Part shown: positions 57,957-64,000 of the stretch, piece after piece
How positions within the stretch are numbered: the stretch's first letter is position 1
Layout of the letters: each line of letters opens with the position of its first letter
NCBI RefSeq assembly: GCF_028693495.1
Contig: NZ_JAQUVG010000002.1
Span: forward strand, 1 to 64,000
DNA from: Zoogloea sp.
GTDB lineage: Bacteria > Pseudomonadota > Gammaproteobacteria > Burkholderiales > Rhodocyclaceae
DNA: 64,000 nucleotides
Direction of reading: 5' to 3'
Notes under the pieces: model-generated
Databases searched by the model: none
What the model was told of the DNA's origin: nothing
The model's input: the letters and a program-made list of their open reading frames with translations, nothing else
Program-made: the position numbers and the translations under genes

Positions 57957-58409
57957 ATGGGAAAACTCAGCGAGACCCTTGCCCTTGCCCAGGAGCGTGC
58001 GCGCGCCCTGAACCTGCCCTACGCCGGCGCCCTCACACCGAAGGAAGCCTGGGACGTGCTGCAACTGGCCCCGGGAGCCAGGTTGGTCGATGTGCGGACC
58101 CGCGCCGAATGGGACTGGGTTGGGCGTATCCCCGATGCGGTGGAGATCGAATGGATGCTTTACCCGGGGAATGAACCCAACCCCCACTTTCTGGCCCAGT
58201 TCACGCGCCAGGTGGATCCGGAGGCGCTGGTCATGTTCCTGTGCCGCAGCGGCGCCCGTTCCAATGCGGCCACCACCCTTGCTGCCGGCTCGGGCTACAC
58301 CAACGCCTACAACATCCTGGAAGGCTTCGAGGGCGACAAGGACGCCCAAGGGCACCGCAACAAGGTCGGAGGCTGGCGTCATGCCGGCCTGCCGTGGATC
58401 CAGGGCTGA
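57957..58409 (+). CDS. Rhodanese-like domain protein
   Basis: 150 residues from the ATG at 57957; another in-frame ATG lies 9 bp upstream and neither has a clear ribosome binding site. One rhodanese domain: DVRTRAEWDWVGRIPDAVEIEW near the start and the active-site loop MFLCRSGARSNAA with the catalytic Cys. C-terminal YNILEGFEGD and GWRHAGLPW are usual for single-domain rhodaneses. Likely transfers sulfane sulfur; acceptor unknown. 25 bp before nadA, whose Fe-S enzyme could be a beneficiary (inference). Confidence 0.88.
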   Translation: MGKLSETLALAQERARALNLPYAGALTPKEAWDVLQLAPGARLVDVRTRAEWDWVGRIPDAVEIEWMLYPGNEPNPHFLAQFTRQVDPEALVMFLCRSGARSNAATTLAAGSGYTNAYNILEGFEGDKDAQGHRNKVGGWRHAGLPWIQG

Positions 58410-58434
58410 GAGAACACAACAGGACACCCCAGAG

Positions 58435-59535
58435 ATGCAAGCCGTACCCATCAGCTTCGACCGCTTCAACACCCTGTCCGACCAGGACGCCCATGAGCGC
58501 ATCCGCGCCGCCCGTGCCCGCCTTGGCGACAAGGCCGTCCTGCTGTGCCACCACTATCAGCGGGCGGATGTCTATCAATATGCCGACCTGACCGGCGACT
58601 CCCTCAAGCTCTCCCGCCTGGCCTCTGAAACCGACGCGGAGTTCATCGTCTTCTGTGGCGTGCACTTCATGGCTGAAGTGGCGGACATCATGTCCAGACC
58701 CCACCAGCAGGCCATCCTGCCCGACCTGGCAGCGGGCTGTTCCATGGCCGACATGGCCAGCCTGGCCAAGGTGGAACGCTGCTGGCGCGAACTGGCCGAG
58801 GTGCTGGAGACGCCGGATACGCTGATCACACCGGTCACCTACATCAACTCTGCCGCAGACCTGAAGGCCTTCTGCGGCGAGCATGGCGGTATCGTGTGCA
58901 CCTCCACCAACGCACCCATCATCCTGGACTGGGCCTTCAACCAGCGTGAGAAGGTGCTGTTCTTCCCCGATCAGCACCTTGGGCGCTGGACCGGCTTCAA
59001 GAAGGGCATTCCCCAGGATGAAATGGTGGTGTGGGATCCGGACCAGGAATACGGTGGGCTCACCCCCGAACAGATCCGCAAGGCCAGGATCCTGCTGTGG
59101 AAAGGACACTGCTCGGTACACCAGATGTTCCAGCCCGCCCACATCATCAAGTTCCGCAACCAGCACCCGGCCGGCTTCGTGATTTCCCACCCGGAGAGTG
59201 CCCTGGAGGTCTGTCGCCAGTCTGACTACGTGGGATCCACCGAATACATCATCAAGGTCATCAAGGATGCCGCCCCCAACACCCGCTGGCTGGTGGGCAC
59301 GGAGCTGAACCTGGTCAACCGCCTGGCTGAGGAAGTGAAATCCGAGGGCAAGATCGTCCAGTTCATGGCCCCCAATGTCTGCATGTGCTCAACCATGCAG
59401 CGCATTGATCCCCAGCATCTGGCCTGGACGCTGGAGAACCTGGCGGATGGCAAGGTGGTCAACCGGATCACCGTACCCGGCCACGAGGCGGCCCTGGCCA
59501 AGGTGGCCCTGGAACGCATGCTCGCGGTATCCTGA
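58435..59535 (+). CDS. nadA: Quinolinate synthase A
   Basis: 366 residues. NadA condenses iminoaspartate with dihydroxyacetone phosphate to quinolinate for NAD synthesis and needs a [4Fe-4S] cluster. Candidate ligands: Cys in FCGVHFMAEVADI, GHCSVHQMF, and NVCMCSTM. CHHYQRADVYQYADLTGDSL and CTSTNAPIILDWAF are typical. The start MQAVPISFDRF follows AGAG; the upstream open frame overlaps the rhodanese gene. A terminator follows. Confidence 0.96.
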   Translation: MQAVPISFDRFNTLSDQDAHERIRAARARLGDKAVLLCHHYQRADVYQYADLTGDSLKLSRLASETDAEFIVFCGVHFMAEVADIMSRPHQQAILPDLAAGCSMADMASLAKVERCWRELAEVLETPDTLITPVTYINSAADLKAFCGEHGGIVCTSTNAPIILDWAFNQREKVLFFPDQHLGRWTGFKKGIPQDEMVVWDPDQEYGGLTPEQIRKARILLWKGHCSVHQMFQPAHIIKFRNQHPAGFVISHPESALEVCRQSDYVGSTEYIIKVIKDAAPNTRWLVGTELNLVNRLAEEVKSEGKIVQFMAPNVCMCSTMQRIDPQHLAWTLENLADGKVVNRITVPGHEAALAKVALERMLAVS

Positions 59536-59554
59536 TTGCCAGCTGCCCCTCAGG

Positions 59555-59578
59555 ACGGCGCCGCGAGGCGCCGTTTTT
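59555..59578 (+). terminator. Rho-independent terminator after nadA
   Basis: ACGGCGCC-GCGA-GGCGCCGT, an 8-bp perfect stem with a four-base loop followed by a T run, 19 bp after the nadA stop. Confidence 0.9.
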
Positions 59579-59641
59579 CATGGAACGGGACCTCGTGCGG
59601 ACATCCCCGGGAAGGCGCACAATGGACAAAAAGGAAATCCG

Positions 59642-60391
59642 ATGAGCACCCTGCGCATCTGCACCTACAACATCCACAAAGGCTTCTCCCAGTTCAACCG
59701 CCGCCTGGCCATTCACGATCTGCGGGATCGTCTGCGGGTACTCGGAGCCGACGTGGTCTTCCTGCAGGAGGTCCAGGGCCTGCACCTGCGCCACGCCCGC
59801 CAGCACACCAACTGGCCGGAGCAGCCCCAGCACGAATTCCTGGCCCGGGACATGTGGCAGCAGACCGCCTACGGCGGCAACGCCGTCTATGCCCATGGTC
59901 ATCATGGCAATGCCATCCTCAGCCGCCACACCATCCTGTCCCAGGCCAACCAGGATGTATCCGACCACCGCTTTGAAAGCCGCGGGCTCCTGCACTGCGA
60001 GATCCGGGTGGATAGCCTGGCCCGCCCGGTGCATTGCGTCTGCGTGCACCTGGGCCTCACCGCTGGCAGCCGCCGTCGGCAGATGGCGGCCCTGGTCAAG
60101 CGGATGGATGAACTGGCACCGGCCGGAGCCCCGCTCATCATCGCGGGCGACTTCAACGACTGGCGCAACCACGCCGACACCTACCTGACTGAACAGCTTG
60201 GCGTCGCCGAAGTCTTCGTCTCCCTGCGCGGCCGGCCGGCGCGCAGCTTTCCGAGCACCCTGCCGGTGCTGCGCCTGGATCGCATCTACGTGCGGGGCTT
60301 TGCCGTGGACAAGGCTGAAGTCCATTACGGCCCCCCCTGGAGCCGGATCTCCGACCACGCGGCCCTGACCGCCCTGGTCCATCCCCAGTGA
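59642..60391 (+). CDS. Endonuclease/exonuclease/phosphatase family protein (YbhP-like)
   Basis: 249 residues with the EEP fold: RICTYNIHKGFSQFNR, VVFLQEVQG (metal-binding Glu), GNAILSRHTI, VCVHLGLTAGSRRRQ, IIAGDFNDWRN (Asp and Asn) and SDHAALTA (catalytic His). It lies 4 bp before clsB; E. coli ybhP likewise adjoins clsB, so a phospholipid-related or nuclease role is possible. Substrate unknown. The start MSTLRICTYN follows AAGGAAA. Confidence 0.85.
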   Translation: MSTLRICTYNIHKGFSQFNRRLAIHDLRDRLRVLGADVVFLQEVQGLHLRHARQHTNWPEQPQHEFLARDMWQQTAYGGNAVYAHGHHGNAILSRHTILSQANQDVSDHRFESRGLLHCEIRVDSLARPVHCVCVHLGLTAGSRRRQMAALVKRMDELAPAGAPLIIAGDFNDWRNHADTYLTEQLGVAEVFVSLRGRPARSFPSTLPVLRLDRIYVRGFAVDKAEVHYGPPWSRISDHAALTALVHPQ

Positions 60392-60395
60392 TCCG

Positions 60396-61556
60396 ATGAG
60401 CACGGTCTGGTACCGCTGCAATTCCCTGACCCTGCTGGAGAACGGTATCGAGTTCTTCCCCGCACTCCAGGCGGCCATCGACGGAGCCAGGCGGGAGGTT
60501 TTCCTCGAAACCTACATTTTTGCCAACGACCCGGTAGGGCGTGCCGTTTCCGTCTGTCTGCAGCGGGCGGCACAAAGGGGCGTCACGGTACGCCTGATGG
60601 TAGATGGATTTGGCGGCAGGGAGTTCGTTGCCGAGATGATGGACGAGCTGGCTGCCGCCGGGGTCAGGGTCCTGATTTACCGCCGGGAAGTGGGCGCCTT
60701 TTCCCTCCGCAGGCGACGCCTGCGACGCCTTCATCGAAAGCTGGCCGTGATCGACGGCCGGCTGGCCTTCGTCGGTGGCATCAACATCGTCAGCGACTTC
60801 GAAGCACCGGCGCTGGATGCGCCCCGCCACGACTATGCAGTCCGCATCGAAGGCCCCCTGCTCGCTCCGATCCACGCAAGCGTCCGGCGGGTCTGGGAAC
60901 TGGTGGCCTGGGCCTCCTTTCGCCAGCGACTCCGCCTGGCGCCGACGCCTCCGCTTCAGCCCGCGCCCTGCGATCAGGTGGAAGCTGCCTTCCTGATCCG
61001 GGACAACATCCGCCACCGGCGGGACATCGAGGATGCCTACCTGCAAGCCATCGCTGGCGCACGCCGGGAGGTGCTGCTGGCCAACGCCTACTTCCTGCCG
61101 GGCCGTCGCTTCCGCCATGCGCTCCTGGATGCGGCCCGACGGGGCGTCCGGATCACCCTGCTGGTCCAGGGGCTGGCTGACCATCCGCTCCAGCAGTGGG
61201 CGACCCGGGCGCTCTACGGACAGATGCTTCACGCAGGCATCCGGATCATCGAATACCACCGCAGCTACCTGCATGCCAAGGTGGCCGTGATCGATGACCA
61301 CTGGGCCACCGTAGGCTCCAGCAACATCGATCCATTCAGCCTGCTGCTGGCCCGGGAAGGCAACGTGGTGGTACGGGACGCCGGCTTTGCACTACAGCTG
61401 CGGGAACGACTGGAACGCGCGATCGGCGATGGCGGAAAGGAAATCCACCCCCGGGACTGGCTGCGAGGCTCGCGGGTCCAGCGGGTGCTCACCTGGGCCG
61501 CCTACGGCCTGGTGCGGCTGATGATCGGCATCGCCGGATACGGGGGGAAGCACTAG
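60396..61556 (+). CDS. clsB: Cardiolipin synthase ClsB
   Basis: 386 residues, phospholipase D superfamily. Two HKD motifs: HRKLAVIDGRLAFVGGINI (~112-130) and HAKVAVIDDHWATVGSSNID (~290-309), each HxKx4D. No N-terminal transmembrane pair, unlike ClsA, and the first HKD lies close to the N-terminus, as in ClsB. Forms cardiolipin from phosphatidylglycerol. Adjacent to a YbhP-like gene as in E. coli. Confidence 0.92.
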   Translation: MSTVWYRCNSLTLLENGIEFFPALQAAIDGARREVFLETYIFANDPVGRAVSVCLQRAAQRGVTVRLMVDGFGGREFVAEMMDELAAAGVRVLIYRREVGAFSLRRRRLRRLHRKLAVIDGRLAFVGGINIVSDFEAPALDAPRHDYAVRIEGPLLAPIHASVRRVWELVAWASFRQRLRLAPTPPLQPAPCDQVEAAFLIRDNIRHRRDIEDAYLQAIAGARREVLLANAYFLPGRRFRHALLDAARRGVRITLLVQGLADHPLQQWATRALYGQMLHAGIRIIEYHRSYLHAKVAVIDDHWATVGSSNIDPFSLLLAREGNVVVRDAGFALQLRERLERAIGDGGKEIHPRDWLRGSRVQRVLTWAAYGLVRLMIGIAGYGGKH

Positions 61557-61590
61557 CGGGCGACCGCTGCCTATCAGGTAGTCTACGTGC

Positions 61591-61618
61591 CCTCACCCCT
61601 CACCCCTCACCCCTCACC
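61591..61618 (+). repeat. Four perfect tandem copies of CCTCACC abutting the rfaE2 ATG
   Basis: Bases 61591-61618 are exactly four 7-bp units, ending one base before the ATG at 61619. They occupy the ribosome-binding-site position, and no Shine-Dalgarno sequence is visible. A heptamer is not a multiple of three, so copy number changes the frame relative to a GTG at 61587 that has an upstream AGG. Confidence 0.95.
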
Positions 61619-62104
61619 ATGTACCCTCGCCCCAGCTTCGAAACCAAGCTCTGCCCGCCGGAAGAGCTCGCGGAACGCGTCGCCCGCCTTCCCCGCCCCC
61701 TGGTCTTTACCAACGGCTGCTTCGACATCCTCCATCGCGGCCACGTCACCTGCCTGGCCCAGGCCCGGGCGCTGGGAGCCTCGCTGGTAGTTGCCCTCAA
61801 CAGCGACGACTCCGTGCGCCGTCAGGGCAAGGGGGCGGACCGCCCGATAAACACCCTGGACGACCGCCTGGCGGTCATCGCGAGCCTGGGCTGCGTGGAT
61901 CTGGCAACCTGGTTCGACGAGGACACTCCCATCCTGCGCATTCTTGAATGCGAACCCGATGTTCTGGTCAAGGGCGGCGACTGGGCACCGGAGCACATCA
62001 TCGGCGCCCCGGAGACCCTCGCCCGGGGAGGAAGCGTGCATTCAATCCCCTTCGAGCACCAGCGCTCCACCACGGCCCTGCTGGAAAAGATCCGCCGCCT
62101 GTGA
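61619..62104 (+). CDS. rfaE2: D-glycero-beta-D-manno-heptose 1-phosphate adenylyltransferase
   Basis: 161 residues, the stand-alone equivalent of the HldE C-terminal domain. VFTNGCFDILHRGHVTCLAQA contains the nucleotidyltransferase HxGH motif (HRGH); VALNSDDSVRRQGKG and VLVKGGDW are also typical. Makes ADP-heptose for the LPS inner core. Start at 61619 gives the family's length and motifs but is preceded by heptamer repeats instead of a ribosome binding site. Confidence 0.92.
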   Translation: MYPRPSFETKLCPPEELAERVARLPRPLVFTNGCFDILHRGHVTCLAQARALGASLVVALNSDDSVRRQGKGADRPINTLDDRLAVIASLGCVDLATWFDEDTPILRILECEPDVLVKGGDWAPEHIIGAPETLARGGSVHSIPFEHQRSTTALLEKIRRL

Positions 62105-62130
62105 TGGAGACGGAGCCTGAAAAGAGTATT

Positions 62131-62178
62131 TGAATATTCCAATATTATCTAAGGACACGCTTTTCTCCGCACTAGAAT
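62131..62178 (+). promoter_or_regulatory. AT-rich repeat and -10 element upstream of cysK
   Basis: AATATT-CC-AATATT (62133-62146) forms a small direct/inverted repeat in an AT-rich patch unusual for this sequence; TAGAAT (62173-62178) is a 5-of-6 -10 match, 41 bp before the cysK ATG. The -35 is poor, as at CysB-activated promoters, but no CysB site can be asserted. Confidence 0.4.
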
Positions 62179-62218
62179 CCATTTTCACTTAATCATCGAC
62201 TTCCCGTAGAGGAGTGCC

Positions 62219-63151
62219 ATGCGCATCGCCAACAACATTGCGGAACTGATCGGCAACACGCCCCTCGTCAAGCTCAACAAGCTGGCCCCTGCCAACGGCG
62301 CCACCCTTGCCCTCAAGCTGGAGTTCTTCAACCCCGCCCACAGCGTCAAGGACCGCATCGCGGCCGCGATGATCGACGCCGCCGAAGCCGCCGGCAAGCT
62401 CACGCCCGACACCATCGTCCTCGAACCCACCTCCGGCAACACCGGCATCGGGCTGGCCATGGTCTGTGCTGCCCGGGGCTACAAGTGTGCCTTCGTGATG
62501 CCGGAAACCATGAGCCGGGAACGCAAGCTGCTGCTCAAGGCCTACGGTGCGGAACTGATCCTGACCCCTGGCGCCGAAGGCATGCCCGGAGCCGTGAAGA
62601 AAGCCGAGGAGATGGCCGCCGCCGACCCCCGCTACTTCATTCCACAGCAGTTCGAGAATCCGGCCAATCCGGCCATCCACCGGACCACCACCGCCGAGGA
62701 GATCTGGGCCGACACGGACGGCCAGGTGGATATCTTCGTCTCTGGTGTGGGAACCGGCGGGACCGTGACGGGCGTCGGCGAAGCCCTCAAGGCCAAGAAG
62801 CCCTCGGTTCAGGTGATCGCCGTGGAGCCGGCCGCCAGCCCGGTCCTCTCCGGCGGCCAGCGGGGCCCCCACCCGATCCAGGGCATCGGTGCCGGCTTCG
62901 TGCCCGGCGTGCTGAACACCCTGATCTACGACGAAATCGCCCAGGTGCCCAACGAAGCCGCCCTGGATACCGCCCGCCGGCTGGCCACCGAGGAGGGCCT
63001 GCTGGTGGGCATCTCATCCGGTGCTGCCGTCTGGGCCGCCCTGCAGGTGGCAGAGCGCCCCGAAAATGCCGGCAAGCTGGTCGTGGTGATCATCCCCTCC
63101 TTCGGCGAACGCTACCTGTCCACGGCGCTCTACCAGCACCTGGAGGTTTAG
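62219..63151 (+). CDS. cysK: Cysteine synthase A (O-acetylserine sulfhydrylase)
   Basis: 310 residues, PLP fold type [17 protein letters not shown]-lysine in [12 protein letters not shown] (~Lys42), substrate loop [13 protein letters not shown], phosphate loop [10 protein letters not shown] and [12 protein letters not shown]. Forms cysteine from O-acetylserine and sulfide. A strong GAGGAG ribosome binding site lies upstream. Length and C-terminus ([12 protein letters not shown]) fit CysK rather than CysM. Confidence 0.95.
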   Translation: MRIANNIAELIGNTPLVKLNKLAPANGATLALKLEFFNPAHSVKDRIAAAMIDAAEAAGKLTPDTIVLEPTSGNTGIGLAMVCAARGYKCAFVMPETMSRERKLLLKAYGAELILTPGAEGMPGAVKKAEEMAAADPRYFIPQQFENPANPAIHRTTTAEEIWADTDGQVDIFVSGVGTGGTVTGVGEALKAKKPSVQVIAVEPAASPVLSGGQRGPHPIQGIGAGFVPGVLNTLIYDEIAQVPNEAALDTARRLATEEGLLVGISSGAAVWAALQVAERPENAGKLVVVIIPSFGERYLSTALYQHLEV

Positions 63152-63244
63152 ACGTCCGTCGCCGCCCCGGCGGCCTCCTGACCTCCCCCCGGGTGCGGGG
63201 CCGGACGCCTCCGGGCCCGCACCCCTCCATCCTGCAGGCCCCCC

Positions 63245-64000
63245 TTGAGCTCCTTCGACTTCACCACAGCCCCTGACCGCAGCGCCTCCGACAGCATCAA
63301 GTGGCGACGCTACGCCGGCCGCGACATCCTGCCCATGTGGGTGGCCGACATGGATTTCGCCGCCCCCCCGCCCGTTCTGGACGCCCTGCGCCGGCGTATT
63401 GACCATGGGGTATTCGGCTATGCCGATCCCTGGCCCTCGGTGCTGGAAGCGGTCGTCGAAGGAATCGCCCGGGATCATGACTGGCACATTCATCCCGACT
63501 GGCTGGTCTGGCTGCCGGGCGTCGTCACCGGATTCAACCTGGCGGCCCGGGCAGTCGGGCGCCCCGGCAGCGGGGTCTTCACCGCGACCCCGGTCTACCC
63601 ACCTTTCCTGCACGCCCCGGCCCACTCGGAGCGCCGGCTGGTGAGCGTGCCCCTGCTCCGGCAGCAGGACCGCTGGGAATGGGACTGGCCCGCCACGGAA
63701 GCGGCCGTCGCGGACGATGTCAGCCTGTTCATGCTGTGCAACCCCCACAACCCGGTCGGCCGAGTCTTCCAGAGGGACGAGCTCACCCGCATCGCGGCAC
63801 TGGCGGAACGCCACGACCTGATCATCTGCTCCGACGAGATTCACTGCGGACTGGTCCTGGATCCGAACACACCCCACATCCCCATCGCCAGCCTGGATGA
63901 GACGGTGGCCCGACGCACCATCACCCTGATGGCGCCGTCCAAGACCTGGAACATCCCTGCCCTCTACTGCGCCTTTGCGATCATCCCCGATCACGGTCTG
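63245..64000 (+). CDS. MalY/PatB-type aminotransferase-fold lyase (3' truncated)
   Basis: 252 codons are visible before the window ends; the gene continues beyond it. The N-terminus SSFDFTTAPDRSASDSIKWRRY followed by LPMWVADMDFAAPP is the MalY/PatB signature, then VFGYADPW, CNPHNPVGRVF, ICSDEIHCGLVLD, and the PLP-lysine in APSKTWNIP. These class I fold enzymes act as cystathionine beta-lyase or C-S lyase. The frame suggests a TTG start at 63245 with no clear ribosome binding site, so the start is tentative. Lies 93 bp after cysK, a sensible sulfur-amino-acid context. Confidence 0.85.
   Translation, partial: MSSFDFTTAPDRSASDSIKWRRYAGRDILPMWVADMDFAAPPPVLDALRRRIDHGVFGYADPWPSVLEAVVEGIARDHDWHIHPDWLVWLPGVVTGFNLAARAVGRPGSGVFTATPVYPPFLHAPAHSERRLVSVPLLRQQDRWEWDWPATEAAVADDVSLFMLCNPHNPVGRVFQRDELTRIAALAERHDLIICSDEIHCGLVLDPNTPHIPIASLDETVARRTITLMAPSKTWNIPALYCAFAIIPDHGL

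Overview
This 64 kb window is GC-rich chromosomal DNA of a Gram-negative bacterium. Gene content and order point to a betaproteobacterium, probably Rhodocyclaceae (Azospira/Dechlorosoma-like): lptD-surA-pdxA-ksgA, hemL-thiE-thiD-rubredoxin-pilGHIJ-chpA, dusB-fis-purH-purD-hemF, hemC-hemD-hemX-hemY, and glnA-ntrB-ntrC under a sigma54/NtrC promoter. The taxon is inferred from gene order and protein character, not from a search. Fifty-four protein genes are annotated. No rRNA, tRNA, CRISPR array, insertion sequence or prophage was seen. Most of the window is dense core genome, with many 1-4 bp gene overlaps.

Layout. 1-3610: the 3' part of a large secreted LamG/Ig-like surface protein. 3611-5301: a palindrome-rich spacer and a Fic protein with a C-terminal winged helix. 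5464-7154: exonuclease III, a Crp/Fnr regulator and a small membrane protein preceded by a perfect Crp-like operator. 7183-13636 (minus): lptD-surA-pdxA-patatin lipoprotein-ksgA. 13717-17929: amgK-murU (cell-wall sugar recycling), pepP, ubiH-like. 18027-20824: mgtE and a DUF2252 protein. 20886-23649 (minus): hemL-thiE-thiD. 23740-33470: rubredoxin, then the Pil-Chp chemosensory operon ending in a 1988-residue ChpA. 33550-37995: RNase II-like, TonB-like, aroE, mtgA. 38105-43696: dusB-fis, purH-purD, a CHMI-family tautomerase, hemF. 43703-44943 (minus): a GH24 lysozyme overlapping a secreted LprI-family protein. 45101-45664 (minus): ahpC with an OxyR-type operator. 45855-49914 (minus): hemC-hemD-hemX-hemY. 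50125-52887: ppc. 52930-57601 (minus): ntrC, ntrB, a DUF4124 gene, glnA. 57957-64000: rhodanese, nadA, an EEP-family protein, clsB, rfaE2/hldE2, cysK and a truncated malY/patB-type gene.

How the genes work together. Several blocks serve the envelope (LPS transport, outer-membrane folding, muropeptide recycling, transglycosylase, cardiolipin, heptose activation). Others serve tetrapyrrole synthesis (hemL, hemF, hemC, hemD, hemX, hemY), nitrogen control (glnA with ntrBC) and twitching/surface sensing (Pil-Chp).

The observations most worth follow-up are: (1) the lysozyme/LprI pair, which has the layout of an exported muramidase effector with a periplasmic immunity protein; (2) twin 24-bp palindromes controlling the Fic-winged-helix gene; (3) a perfect Crp/Fnr-type palindrome at class II activator spacing; (4) a 12/16 OxyR-type operator abutting the ahpC -35 element; (5) four perfect heptamer repeats abutting the rfaE2 start codon; and (6) a 30-bp phased array of sigma54 and NtrC elements upstream of glnA.
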